This document shows positions 22,539 to 31,052 of a stretch of 44,664 nucleotides of DNA, one piece after another (within the stretch, counting starts at the first letter, position 1; every line of letters starts with the position of its first letter). A model generated the notes under the pieces. It worked only from the letters and a program-made list of their open reading frames with translations. It had not been told where the DNA came from and did no database searches. The stretch is from Pantoea rwandensis (GTDB taxonomy: Bacteria > Pseudomonadota > Gammaproteobacteria > Enterobacterales > Enterobacteriaceae), in the NCBI RefSeq assembly GCF_002095475.1, contig NZ_MLFR01000039.1, positions 1-44,664 of the forward strand, read 5' to 3'. A program made the position numbers and the translations under genes.

Positions 22539-23842
22539 TGAAAGCGAATAAACAGCCCGGCAAAGTGAAAAGCGCCTTGCTGAACTGGTTGGGCGTACCA
22601 ATCGGACTGACGACGGGTACTTTCTGGCAAGAATGGATGGGCATGAGTAGCAGCGGCAAGGTGGTTTCGGCTGATAAAGCGATTCGGCTTTCAGCTGTAT
22701 GGGCATGCGTTCGCTTATTAAGTGAATCAGTATCAACGCTACCGCTCAAAATTTATGAACGGCAGGCAGATGGTTCGCGTAAGCCTGCGACACAACACCC
22801 GGCTTATCAGGTGCTTTGTCGTCGCCCCAACCTTGAAATGACGCCATCGCGATTCATGCTGATGCTGGTTGCAAGCATATGCCTTCGCGGTAATGGATTT
22901 GTAGAAAAGAAGATGATCGGCAACAAGCTGATTTCTCTGGTACCGCTTCTGCCGCAGAACATGGTCGTCAAGCGGCTTGATAACGGAACGCTGCAGTACA
23001 CGTATACCGAGTCGAATTCTCAACGCGTCATCCCCACCAAGAACATAATGCACATTCGCGGATTTGGTCTTGATGGCGTCTGCGGCATGATGCCCATGAT
23101 GACGGGTCGTGATGTTATTGGTGCGGCGATGGCAGTTGAAGAGTCAGCCGCGAAGATATTTGAAAATGGCCTCCAGAGTTCCGGATTTCTTTCAGCGGAA
23201 TCAGCGCTTAATGACGAGCAGCGCGAGCGCCTGAGAACTTATATGCAGGTTTTCACCGGCTCTCGCAACGCCGGTAAGATCATGGTGCTTGAGGGGGGGC
23301 TCAAATACCAGAACGTCACCATGAACCCTGAAGCGGCTCAGATGCTGGAGTCTCGCGCTTTCAGTATTGAGGAAATCTGTCGCTGGTTCCGTGTGCCACC
23401 TTTCATGGTGGGACATGCAGATAAACAAAGCAGCTGGGCATCGAGTGTGGAGGGCATGAATCTCCAGTTTCTGACCAATACACTGAGGCCTTTACTGGTC
23501 AACATTGAGCAGGAAATATCTCGCTGTCTTCTGGATGGCGATGAAGACTTGTTTGCAGAGTTCTCTGTTGAAGGCCTCCTTCGCGCTGACAGCGCAGGTC
23601 GATCAGCCTATTACACCACGGCGCTGCAGAATGGCTGGATGTCACGTAATGACGTCCGACGCCTTGAAAATATGCCGCCGATTCAAGGTGGCGATTTGTA
23701 TACCGTTCAGCTGAACCTGACGCCGCTGGAGGACTTGAAGCAAAACAGCCAGGCAGCACAGGCCGCCAACCTTCTTAAAGTTCATAACTACGTTTTCCCA
23801 GATATTCCTTTCGAACAATCACCGCTGAAGAAAGCGGCTTAG
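22538..23842 (+). CDS. Portal protein, HK97 family
   Basis: A 434-residue protein forming the dodecameric DNA gate. Family blocks include SAVWACVRLLSESVSTLPLKIY (in part), RGNGFVEK, IMHIRGF and RWFRVPPFMVGH. Start and terL stop overlap by one base (TGATG). Confidence 0.96.
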   Translation: MKANKQPGKVKSALLNWLGVPIGLTTGTFWQEWMGMSSSGKVVSADKAIRLSAVWACVRLLSESVSTLPLKIYERQADGSRKPATQHPAYQVLCRRPNLEMTPSRFMLMLVASICLRGNGFVEKKMIGNKLISLVPLLPQNMVVKRLDNGTLQYTYTESNSQRVIPTKNIMHIRGFGLDGVCGMMPMMTGRDVIGAAMAVEESAAKIFENGLQSSGFLSAESALNDEQRERLRTYMQVFTGSRNAGKIMVLEGGLKYQNVTMNPEAAQMLESRAFSIEEICRWFRVPPFMVGHADKQSSWASSVEGMNLQFLTNTLRPLLVNIEQEISRCLLDGDEDLFAEFSVEGLLRADSAGRSAYYTTALQNGWMSRNDVRRLENMPPIQGGDLYTVQLNLTPLEDLKQNSQAAQAANLLKVHNYVFPDIPFEQSPLKKAA

Positions 23843-23853
23843 GAGTTATTCAC

Positions 23854-24702
23854 ATGACACTGAAAAGCCTTCCGGCAGCTCCGGCGGGGCGGCCTTCTGC
23901 GCTCTCAAAAAGAGACCTGCCGTCAGCCACAATGGAACGCTGGAACGGCGGCATCAAGGCCGCTAAGCCCGATGAAAACAGTATCTCTGTATTCGATGTG
24001 ATTGGCTCTGACTACTGGGGTGATGGAGTGACAGCCAGCCGGATTGCTGGCGCGCTTCGTTCCATGAACGGTGCAGAAGTGACCGTAAACATCAACTCAC
24101 CTGGCGGCGACATGTTTGAAGGGCTCGCCATCTATAACCTTCTGCGTGAATACGAAGGCAAGGTAACGGTGAAGGTTCTTGGGCTGGCGGCATCTGCGGC
24201 TTCAATCATCGCGATGGCGGGTGATGAAGTCCAGATTGGACGGGGTGCTTTTCTGATGATCCACAACTGCTGGGTCTATGCGATGGGCAATCGTCACGAC
24301 CTTGAGCAAATTGCTGCTGACATGGAGCCTTTCGATAAAGCGATGGGTGATATCTACTCCCACCGCTCAGGCCTCAGTGCTTCCGATGTCGCACAGATGA
24401 TGGACAGCGAAACATATATCGGGGGCAGTGATGCGGTTGAAAAAGGTTTTGCGGACAGACTGCTTTCAGCTGACGAAATTTCTGATGATGACGACAGCCC
24501 GGAAGCCGCGCTTCGCAAGCTGGATGCTCTGCTGGCTAAAACCGATACCCCGCGCTCTGAGCGTCGAAAACTTCTTAAAGCTTTATCAGGCAGCACGCCG
24601 GGCGCTGCTGCCAATCCCGAGGGTACGCCGAGCGCTACCGATGATGTAACCCCTGAAAACCTCAAACAACTCCATGACGCCCTGGCGGCGTTCGGCAAAT
24701 AA
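23854..24702 (+). CDS. Head maturation protease, ClpP-like (S14)
   Basis: A 282-residue serine protease that clips the capsid delta domain. The core (about 40-200) shows NINSPGGDMFEGLAIYN, nucleophile Ser114 in GLAASAAS, His137 in LMIHNCW and a later Asp. The C-terminal 80 residues are a charged, Ser/Pro-rich extension not needed for catalysis. It lies between portal and capsid as in HK97. Confidence 0.95.
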   Translation: MTLKSLPAAPAGRPSALSKRDLPSATMERWNGGIKAAKPDENSISVFDVIGSDYWGDGVTASRIAGALRSMNGAEVTVNINSPGGDMFEGLAIYNLLREYEGKVTVKVLGLAASAASIIAMAGDEVQIGRGAFLMIHNCWVYAMGNRHDLEQIAADMEPFDKAMGDIYSHRSGLSASDVAQMMDSETYIGGSDAVEKGFADRLLSADEISDDDDSPEAALRKLDALLAKTDTPRSERRKLLKALSGSTPGAAANPEGTPSATDDVTPENLKQLHDALAAFGK

Positions 24703-24711
24703 GGATGTACC

Positions 24712-25926
24712 ATGTCTGAAGTAAACGAAATTCTCAAAAAAGTAACAGCAAGCATTGAAGAGGCTAATGGAAAGTTCAGTGCCAAAGCCGAAGAGGCTCT
24801 GAAAGAGGCGCGTAAGTCAGGCACTCTTTCAGAAGAAACTAAGGCGGCTGTGGATAAGATGGCGTCTGAGTTTAACGCGCTGCGTGAAGCGGAGAAAACG
24901 CTGAAGGCTGCATTGGGTGATCTGGAGCAGCATGTAGCAAGCATGCCGCTGAACAACGCCAAGAAAACAGTTGAGACCGTTGGTCAGATTGTTATCAGCA
25001 ATGAAGCGCTGAAAGCGTTTGCTGCAAGTGTAGAAGGTGGCAAGCGTATTAGTGTCCCGGTTAATGCTGCCTTGCTTTCAAGTGATGTTGCCGATGGCGT
25101 TGTTGAGCCCCAGCGTCTTCCGGGAATTGATACTGCACCCAAGCAGCGTCTGTTCATCCGTGACCTGATCGCTCCGGGCCGCACAACTTCACCTGCTATT
25201 TTCTGGGTGCAGCAGACTGGTTTCACCAATGCGGCAAAAGTTGTTGCTGAAGGCACTACCAAGCCTTACAGCGATATCGAATTTGCCACCAAGATCACTC
25301 CAGTGACAACCATCGCTCACCTGTTCAAAGCGTCCAAACAGATTCTGGATGACTTTGCACAGCTTCAATCTACCGTTGATGCTGAAATGCGCTACGGCCT
25401 GAAGTATGTCGAAGAGCAGGAGATTTTGTTTGGTGATGGCACTGGTGTTCATCTGCATGGCATCGTTCCGCAGGCTACCGCGTTCGATCCGGCATTCTCA
25501 GTGGCCCAGCAGAACGGCATTGATGATTTGCGCCTCGCTATGCTTCAGGCTCAACTGGCTCGCTTCCCGGCCTCTGGCCACGTTCTTCACTTTATCGACT
25601 GGGCCCAGATTGAGCTGACCAAAGACACGCTGGGCCGCTATATCCTGGCGAACCCATCCGCGTTGACCGGTCCTACCTTATGGGGCCTGCCGGTTGTCGC
25701 GACTGAAGCGGCACAGTTCCGCGGCAAGTTCCTGACCGGCGCATTCAACGCAGCCGCTCAACTGTTTGACCGTGAAGATGCCAACGTGGTTATCTCCACC
25801 GAGAACACCGACGACTTTGAGAAGAACATGATCTCAATTCGTTGTGAAGAGCGTCTGGCACTGGCAGTGAAGCGCCCTGAAGCATTCATCTACGGCAACT
25901 TCACCGTTGCTGAAAGCGGTTCTTAA
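24712..25926 (+). CDS. Major capsid protein, HK97 fold
   Basis: A 404-residue shell subunit. Residues about 1-105 are a helical delta/scaffold domain (KVTASIEEANGKFSAKAEEAL...), expected to be cleaved by the protease. The rest has the HK97 core with PVNAALLSSDVADGVVEPQ, the E-loop area and IISTENTDDFEKNMISIR-like C-terminal blocks. A terminator follows it. Confidence 0.95.
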   Translation: MSEVNEILKKVTASIEEANGKFSAKAEEALKEARKSGTLSEETKAAVDKMASEFNALREAEKTLKAALGDLEQHVASMPLNNAKKTVETVGQIVISNEALKAFAASVEGGKRISVPVNAALLSSDVADGVVEPQRLPGIDTAPKQRLFIRDLIAPGRTTSPAIFWVQQTGFTNAAKVVAEGTTKPYSDIEFATKITPVTTIAHLFKASKQILDDFAQLQSTVDAEMRYGLKYVEEQEILFGDGTGVHLHGIVPQATAFDPAFSVAQQNGIDDLRLAMLQAQLARFPASGHVLHFIDWAQIELTKDTLGRYILANPSALTGPTLWGLPVVATEAAQFRGKFLTGAFNAAAQLFDREDANVVISTENTDDFEKNMISIRCEERLALAVKRPEAFIYGNFTVAESGS

Positions 25927-25931
25927 TCCTT

Positions 25932-25954
25932 AGCGGCCTTCGGGCCGCTTTTTT
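25932..25954 (+). terminator. Terminator after the capsid gene
   Basis: AGCGGCC / GGCCGCT stem with a TTCG tetraloop followed by six T. Q-modified polymerase would read through it; it may tune the dose of capsid over connector transcripts. Confidence 0.85.
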
Positions 25955-25967
25955 AATGGTGTTAGCA

Positions 25968-26300
25968 ATGGCGATGATTGAGCTGGCAACTGTCAGAGAG
26001 CACTGCCGTATCGATGAAGATGACACCAGTGAAGATAATTTGCTGAGCATCTACACCGGTGCAGCTAAGCGTTACGTTGAAACGTGGACTCGCAGAAAGC
26101 TATACGTAACAAACGCCGACCCCGGTTTCGATACCGATGAAGACCGTCTGCTACTGGATGATGACGTGCGCACGGCAATGCTTCTTTTGATTGGTCACTG
26201 GTATGCAAACCGTGAGGCAGTGAACATCGGGAACATAACCAGCGAGATTCCGTTGGCAGTAGATGCTCTATTGCAACCACACCGAATTTACGGTGTGTAA
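25968..26300 (+). CDS. Head-tail connector, gp6-like
   Basis: About 110 residues from the ATG at 25968; 25956 and 25974 are alternatives and none has a strong ribosome site. ELATVREHCRIDEDDTSEDNLL matches the HK97 gp6-like connector pattern (VKxHLRIDxDDTSED). It would form the ring under the portal. Confidence 0.88.
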   Translation: MAMIELATVREHCRIDEDDTSEDNLLSIYTGAAKRYVETWTRRKLYVTNADPGFDTDEDRLLLDDDVRTAMLLLIGHWYANREAVNIGNITSEIPLAVDALLQPHRIYGV

Positions 26301-26309
26301 GGTGGATTC

Positions 26310-26648
26310 ATGCAGGCTGGCAGACTACGTCACAAAGTAACAATCCAAAATTTCACCACTACACGATTGCCATCAGGCCAGCCGCAGAGCGAGTGGGTTG
26401 ATGGTATGACGGTGTGGGCTGAAGTAAAAGGTATCAGTAGCAGAGAGCTCATGACATCTGGTGTAGAGAAGCCAGAGGCTACGATCAGGGTCTGGATTCG
26501 CTACAGAACTGATGTTACAGCTGCATCAAGGCTTAAGTGTGTTACTGGACCCTTCAAGGGAAAAATTCTTGATGTAACCGGAGAACCCATCCCGGACGCA
26601 AAGGCCACTCAGCTGGAAATTCTCTGTAAGCAGGGGGTTAAGACGTGA
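26310..26648 (+). CDS. Head closure / head-tail joining protein
   Basis: A 112-residue protein with MQAGRLRHKVTIQN, VWAEVKGISSRE and the C-terminal ILDVTGEPIPDAKATQLEILC, matching the Phage_H_T_join family. It would plug the head below the connector. The next gene starts with a GTG overlapping its stop. Confidence 0.92.
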   Translation: MQAGRLRHKVTIQNFTTTRLPSGQPQSEWVDGMTVWAEVKGISSRELMTSGVEKPEATIRVWIRYRTDVTAASRLKCVTGPFKGKILDVTGEPIPDAKATQLEILCKQGVKT

Positions 26649-27091
26649 TCGACACCAAACTTGATTTCTCTGGCCTGCTGGATATCTCCAGTGACCTGGA
26701 TGCATTGAGTAAAGCTGAAAATGGCCGGGTTCTGCGTAATGCAACCCGTTCGGCGGCTTCGGTAATTAAAGATGAGGCCGTCCGAAGGGCTCCTAAACGC
26801 ACAGGGAAGTTGGCGAAAAACATCGTCGTGCTCACTCAGCGTACGAGGAACGGCGACATTTCATCAGGCGTTCACATTCGTGGTCGCAATCCTCGCACAG
26901 GCAACAGCGACAACAAGATGAAGACCAAAGACTCACGCAACGCCTTTTACTGGAGATTTGTGGAGCTTGGCACGTCTAATATGGCCGCTGTGCCGTTTAT
27001 CCGGCCAGCCTATGACGCGAGGCAGGAAGAGGCGGTGAAAGTGGCATTTGATACGGCTAACAGGGCCATAGATGAGGCGCTGACGAAATGA
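26645..27091 (+). CDS. HK97 gp10-like tail component
   Basis: A 148-residue protein starting with GTG (AGGGGG upstream). AVRRAPKRTGKLAKNI and the later ELGTSNMAAVPFIRPA are the diagnostic blocks of the gp10 family, which acts in the neck or tail completion. It overlaps both neighbours by four bases. Confidence 0.93.
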   Translation: MIDTKLDFSGLLDISSDLDALSKAENGRVLRNATRSAASVIKDEAVRRAPKRTGKLAKNIVVLTQRTRNGDISSGVHIRGRNPRTGNSDNKMKTKDSRNAFYWRFVELGTSNMAAVPFIRPAYDARQEEAVKVAFDTANRAIDEALTK

Positions 27092-27435
27092 CAGAGTCCT
27101 CCATTTTTGCTCTCATCGGCGGTCTGGCTGGTGGTCAAGTGTACCCCTACGTCGCGCCGTTAAATGCTCAGGGTGATCCAGCCATCACTGCACCATGGAT
27201 AGTGTTCACTGTGGTCAGTGAGGTGTTTGGCGACACCCTTTGCGGCCCAGCGGAAGAAAATGGCGCACTGCAAGTCGATGTATACGCGTCAAGCACTGAT
27301 GATGCCCGTTCTTTGCGTGAAGCAGTGGCTGTGGCACTGACCCCGCTGAATTTTACCCAGCTCAATAAAACTAACGGTTACGAATCCGAAACCGGACTTT
27401 TCCGGGCGACTCTGGAAGTCCAGAGCATGCAGTAA
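27088..27435 (+). CDS. Tail completion protein, DUF3168
   Basis: A 115-residue protein of the tail terminator type. The fold-defining blocks are VYPYVAPLNAQGDPA, APWIVFTVVS, LQVDVYASSTDDARSLREAV and the C-terminal LFRATLEVQ. It caps the tail tube before head joining. Confidence 0.9.
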   Translation: MTESSIFALIGGLAGGQVYPYVAPLNAQGDPAITAPWIVFTVVSEVFGDTLCGPAEENGALQVDVYASSTDDARSLREAVAVALTPLNFTQLNKTNGYESETGLFRATLEVQSMQ

Positions 27436-27457
27436 TCGCTCACCACATACCATCACA

Positions 27458-27479
27458 GCCACCGCAAGGTGGTTTTTTT
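27458..27479 (+). terminator. Terminator before the tail tube gene
   Basis: GCCACC-GCAA-GGTGG hairpin followed by seven T. Confidence 0.75.
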
Positions 27480-27493
27480 CGCCTGGAGAAAAC

Positions 27494-27961
27494 ATGACCA
27501 GTAAATATGAAAAAACGCAGGGGATGACCATTGGCGTTTCATCCGCACCAGTAACCGCGGATGAGTTCGCTGCCAGCGGCTTCCCAACCGGTATCACCTT
27601 CCTTGATGCGCAATGTGCGACTAAAGAAGTCACTTATACCGGCGGGCAGAAGAGTGATATCGACGTCACCACGCTGTGCTCTGAAGAGCAGGAGCAGACC
27701 AATGGTCTCGCAGCGCCAGCGGAAATGGCTTTGACCCGTAACTGGGTTGGAGATGAAGAAGCTCGCCAGGCTTTGCAACAGGCTTACGACAACGATGAAC
27801 TTCGCGTTCTCAAAGTCGTTTTCCCTTCGGGTAATGGTTACTACTCGCTGATCGAGGTTCGCCAGAGTTCATGGTCTGCTGGCACCTCTGCTGTGGTTGC
27901 ATCGACTTACTCGCTTCGTGTTCGTGGTAAGCCAAAACCTATCGTGGCATCAGGCTCATAA
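27494..27961 (+). CDS. Major tail tube protein
   Basis: A 155-residue tail tube subunit (lambda V / HK97 gp12-like N-terminal domain). The pattern TKEVTYTGGQKSDIDVTTLCSEEQE and LPAPAEMALTRNW-like segment (here LAAPAEMALTRNW) is characteristic, as is the ASTYSLRVRGKP end. No Ig-like C-terminal domain is present. Flanked by terminators on both sides. Confidence 0.93.
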   Translation: MTSKYEKTQGMTIGVSSAPVTADEFAASGFPTGITFLDAQCATKEVTYTGGQKSDIDVTTLCSEEQEQTNGLAAPAEMALTRNWVGDEEARQALQQAYDNDELRVLKVVFPSGNGYYSLIEVRQSSWSAGTSAVVASTYSLRVRGKPKPIVASGS

Positions 27962-27987
27962 GCGGATTAAGCCGCTTTTCTTTCACT

Positions 27988-28013
27988 GAGTGGCTTATGG
28001 CCACTCTTTTTTT
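27988..28013 (+). terminator. Terminator after the tail tube gene
   Basis: GAGTGGC and GCCACTC stem followed by seven T; a smaller AGCGG/CCGCT hairpin lies just before at 27961. Confidence 0.85.
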
Positions 28014-28034
28014 ACAGACCAAAGAGATCATGAA

Positions 28035-28448
28035 ATGTCGTCAACAAATCAAACCAAAGCATCACCGGCTTCACTTCGCGATCTGGCGCTTGCTGTATCG
28101 TCCGGATTTCGTTCGAAAATAATCCCTGTGCCAGAGTGGAGCGGCGCAAAGGTCATGCTCCGTGAGCCATCAGGTGAGGCATGGGTTAAATTCCGTGAAA
28201 TCATGACTCCACCTGAAGCGGTTGAAGGTCAGGAACCACAAAAACTGACCATGCAGGAAGAGTATCTTCGTAATAAACGCGCTGACGTGGTCATGTTCAT
28301 TGATGTTCTGCTGGATGAAAGTGGCAATCGTGTGTTTAGTGAAGAAGACGAGCAGACCGTTTCGGATATCTATGGCCCGGTGCATTCCCGCCTTTTGAGT
28401 CAGGCCATTGGCCTTGGCATGTCGCAGGAAACCGCAGAGGCAAAGTAA
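28035..28448 (+). CDS. G: Tail assembly chaperone G
   Basis: The ATG at 28035 (earlier in-frame start lies in the terminator) gives 137 residues. It corresponds to lambda gpG / HK97 gp13, with WSGAKVMLREPSGEAWVKFRE and an acidic C-terminal half. It binds the tape measure during tail assembly. The zero frame stops at 28446; a fraction of ribosomes should shift to -1 and make the longer GT protein. Confidence 0.92.
   Translation: MSSTNQTKASPASLRDLALAVSSGFRSKIIPVPEWSGAKVMLREPSGEAWVKFREIMTPPEAVEGQEPQKLTMQEEYLRNKRADVVMFIDVLLDESGNRVFSEEDEQTVSDIYGPVHSRLLSQAIGLGMSQETAEAK
28439..28445 (+). promoter_or_regulatory. Programmed -1 frameshift site (G to GT)
   Basis: GGCAAAG lies two codons before the G stop, one base different from the lambda heptamer GGGAAAG. 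The A-AAG part allows slippage. The -1 frame stays open from here to 28735 and reads VKEPLTFFLMSLALRMG, a typical T domain. AGGAA about 12 bases upstream could stimulate the shift. Confidence 0.7.
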
Positions 28449-28471
28449 AGGAGCCGCTGACTTTCTTCCTG

Positions 28472-28735
28472 ATGTCTCTGGCGCTTCGTATGGGGCGCAC
28501 TCTTCATGAACTCTGCAAAACCCTTACCGCCAGCGAACTAAAAATGTGGATTGCATTCGACAACGTCAGCCCGATTGGTGACTGGCGCGGTGATGTTCAG
28601 TCTGCGCAGGTATCAACCGCGATTCTGAATGCGCAGGGAGCCAAAGCATCTATCAACGAGATGATGCTGAAGTGGGGGCAGTCAGAAGAAGACGAAGAAA
28701 TCAGCGGCCTTGAAGAGTGGATGGGTAGACTATAA
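28472..28735 (+). CDS. T: Tail chaperone T domain, expressed as G-T frameshift product
   Basis: An 87-residue segment (MSLALRMGRTLHEL ... LEEWMGRL) that is open upstream to the slippery site. There is no good ribosome site at its ATG. It is therefore read as the C-terminal part of a GT fusion covering 28035-28735. T in lambda contacts the tail tube subunits while G binds the tape measure. Confidence 0.85.
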   Translation: MSLALRMGRTLHELCKTLTASELKMWIAFDNVSPIGDWRGDVQSAQVSTAILNAQGAKASINEMMLKWGQSEEDEEISGLEEWMGRL

Positions 28736-28748
28736 CTCATGAATTCTG

Positions 28749-28777
28749 TTGTCATTATTTTCTAAAATAACTATACA
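28749..28777 (+). promoter_or_regulatory. Strong sigma-70 promoter of the YebO-like moron
   Basis: TTGTCA (28749-28754), exactly 17 bases, TATACA (28772-28777), in AT-rich sequence between two tail genes. Expected start near 28784, just before the YebO-like gene. Confidence 0.85.
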
Positions 28778-28817
28778 ATTTAGGATTATTTCAACATGGT
28801 TATCATGGAGAATGGAG

Positions 28818-29060
28818 ATGGATAGTGTAGGGTTTGTCTGGTTTATGATAGGTGCAGTTGTTGGTGTGGTTATCTGGTTCTTCATTAATAGGGCGAGTGT
28901 TAGAGCGAATAGACAAATAGAATTGCTGGAATCAATTGATCGACAGTTGTCACTAATTACTGGTCAAGAAAGTAATGATGGTGAGAGAGAAAATTCCAGG
29001 AAAGAAAATAGTTCAGCACAGAGGCACTTAGAAGAGGCCAGAAAGAAAGCAGGACTGTAA
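28818..29060 (+). CDS. YebO-like single-pass membrane protein (moron)
   Basis: The ATG at 28818 (GGAG seven bases upstream) gives 80 residues. One membrane helix (about 5-25, GFVWFMIGAVVGVVIWFFI) is followed by NRASVRANRQIELLESIDRQL. This is nearly the E. coli YebO signature as I recall it (WFFVNRASSRANEQIELLEALLDQQ). YebO is a small inner-membrane protein of unknown function. With its own promoter and terminator and higher A+T, the gene would be expressed from the repressed prophage. Confidence 0.82.
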   Translation: MDSVGFVWFMIGAVVGVVIWFFINRASVRANRQIELLESIDRQLSLITGQESNDGERENSRKENSSAQRHLEEARKKAGL

Positions 29061-29079
29061 TTATCAATAACATCAACAG

Positions 29080-29103
29080 CCTCGGCCTTGCCGGGGTTTT
29101 TTT
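29080..29103 (+). terminator. Terminator after the YebO-like moron
   Basis: CCTCGG / CCGGGG stem (one wobble) followed by seven T; it closes the moron unit and overlaps the tape measure leader. Confidence 0.75.
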
Positions 29104-29114
29104 ATGGGATGAAT

Positions 29115-31052
29115 ATGGCAACGCTGCGTGAACTCATTATTAAAATCTCCGCGAACTCCAGTTCATTTCAGTCTGAGATTTCGCGCGCCTCCCGCATGGG
29201 ATCAGATTACTACAAAACCATGGAGCAGGGCGGAAAGAAGGCAGCCGCTGCAACCCGTGAAACGCAGCGATCACTCTCAGACCTTAATTCCGAACTGGCA
29301 ACGGTTAAGTCATCCGCTGCTGGTCTGGCTGGGGCATGGGCAGGTGCTTTTGCCACCCATCAGCTGATTGAGTTTGCTGATACCTGGAATCAGATGAATG
29401 GCCGGCTAAAGCTGGCTTCTACCTCAACTGATGACTTTGCCACGGCGCAACGTACGCTCATGGAAATCAGTCAGCGCACCGGGACGTCACTTGAGGCTAA
29501 TTCAACGCTTTACAGCCGTATCGCTCAGTCACTTCGCGCAGCGGGTTATGCATCATCTGACGTGGCGAAAGTTACCGAAACAGTTGCAACTTCACTGAAG
29601 CTTTCGGGTTCCAGCACTGAAGAGGCCAGCTCGGTAATTACCCAGCTTAGTCAGGCGCTGGGCTCTGGTGTTTTGCGCGGTGAAGAGTTCAACGCCATCA
29701 TGGAAAACGGCGGGCGTCTGGCTAAGTTGCTTGCTGACGGTCTGGGTGTGACCGTTGGCGGACTTCGCAACATGGCAAATAATGGCGAACTAACCACAGA
29801 TAAAATCGTTCCTCTGCTGACTAACGTTGAGGTTTTACGCAAAGAGTTCGAAAGTCTGCCAGCTTCGGTGAGCGGATCGGCGCAGAAGGTGCAAAACGCC
29901 TTTCTTGCGTGGGTCGGTGGTGCTGACAGTGCCGCAGGAGCATCTTCCTCGCTGGCCGGTGTTTTGGATGGTCTTGCCAACAATATTGATAACGTAGCAA
30001 ATACAGCTGGTGTTCTGGTTGGCATCGGTCTAGCTCGTTATTTCGGCAATATGGTTGGCAGTGTTGCCCAGTCTACAGCAGCTGTTGTGTCCAATACTGC
30101 TGCTGAAGTAGCGCTTGCACAGGCTCAGGTTCGCGGCGCTCAAGTCAGTGTGGCCGCAGCACGCCAGACTCTTTATCGAGCACAACAGGCTAAAACCGCT
30201 GCCGTTTCGATTGAAGCGCAGATTGTCGCTGAGCGTAATCTTGCAACTGCTCAGTCCAGCCTTAATAACGCAATTTCTGGCAGAGCATCAGCCATCAATA
30301 ACCTGACCAATACTGCTTCAGTAATGTCCCGCCTGGGTGGTGGTGTGCTGGGCATACTTGGTGGTTGGCCGGGGGTGATCATCGGCGCTGGTGCTGCTAT
30401 GTACGGGCTGTATCAGAATACTCAGCAAGTGCATAAAGAGGCAGTCAGCTTCGCCAATAATCTGGAGGAAATTAACTCTAAACTTCAGCAAATGTCTGTG
30501 TTGGGCCTTAAATCGACTGCTGCCGATGCCCGCACATCCTTGCAGGCCCAGAAAAAAGACCTTGCTGACATTGATGCTCAGATTGCGAAGGTAAAGGACA
30601 GTCAAGCCGGACTTGCAAGAATTCAGGAGAGCTATAACAAGTCTCCTACGATGACGCGCATCAATACGTTCATGGACCAGGCCGATATTAATGAGAAAAA
30701 TATCGCGCTTACAGATCAGCTTAACAAACTGGAGTATGACCGTGAGAAAGCGGCGGCAAAGGTTGCTGCAACCCAGAAACTGGTAAATGAGGCAACCGAT
30801 CTTGCTACCCAGAAAGCTATCGAACAGGCCGGAGCAATCTCCATTCTGAACGGTGCATACAAACTTCTTAATCAGACAATGGCAGTGACACCTACTGCTA
30901 CACCAAAGTTTGTCTTACCTGTTGTACCAATTTCCAGCGCCACACCTCAACAGCAAACCGCACTTGAGAGGCTCGCCGTGACAATGAAATGTCCAGCCTC
31001 AGCGGTCTGGAAAAGTTACACGTACAGCACCAGTATGAAGCGGATGACCTGA
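29115..31052 (+). CDS. Tape measure protein, N-terminal part (frameshifted)
   Basis: From the ATG at 29115 the frame gives 645 residues. The early part (ATLRELIIKISANSSSFQSE) and the tape-measure core (about 90-270, TGTSLEANSTLYSRIAQSLR..., LSQALGSGVLRGEEFNAIMENGG) are typical. Hydrophobic and Gly-rich stretches near 300 and 400 follow, then a coiled coil. Near 30983 the frame changes: the last 20 or so residues (MKCPASAVW...) are out of frame. The tail-length ruler continues in the overlapping frame from 30989. Adding one A at GTGACAATG (to ACAAATG) would rejoin both parts as VTNEMSSLSG. Confidence 0.9.
   Translation: MATLRELIIKISANSSSFQSEISRASRMGSDYYKTMEQGGKKAAAATRETQRSLSDLNSELATVKSSAAGLAGAWAGAFATHQLIEFADTWNQMNGRLKLASTSTDDFATAQRTLMEISQRTGTSLEANSTLYSRIAQSLRAAGYASSDVAKVTETVATSLKLSGSSTEEASSVITQLSQALGSGVLRGEEFNAIMENGGRLAKLLADGLGVTVGGLRNMANNGELTTDKIVPLLTNVEVLRKEFESLPASVSGSAQKVQNAFLAWVGGADSAAGASSSLAGVLDGLANNIDNVANTAGVLVGIGLARYFGNMVGSVAQSTAAVVSNTAAEVALAQAQVRGAQVSVAAARQTLYRAQQAKTAAVSIEAQIVAERNLATAQSSLNNAISGRASAINNLTNTASVMSRLGGGVLGILGGWPGVIIGAGAAMYGLYQNTQQVHKEAVSFANNLEEINSKLQQMSVLGLKSTAADARTSLQAQKKDLADIDAQIAKVKDSQAGLARIQESYNKSPTMTRINTFMDQADINEKNIALTDQLNKLEYDREKAAAKVAATQKLVNEATDLATQKAIEQAGAISILNGAYKLLNQTMAVTPTATPKFVLPVVPISSATPQQQTALERLAVTMKCPASAVWKSYTYSTSMKRMT

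Noticed and set aside
24354..24962. 202-residue minus-strand frame across protease and capsid genes
   Set aside because: Ser/Ala-rich shadow of two well-identified plus-strand genes; no ribosome site.
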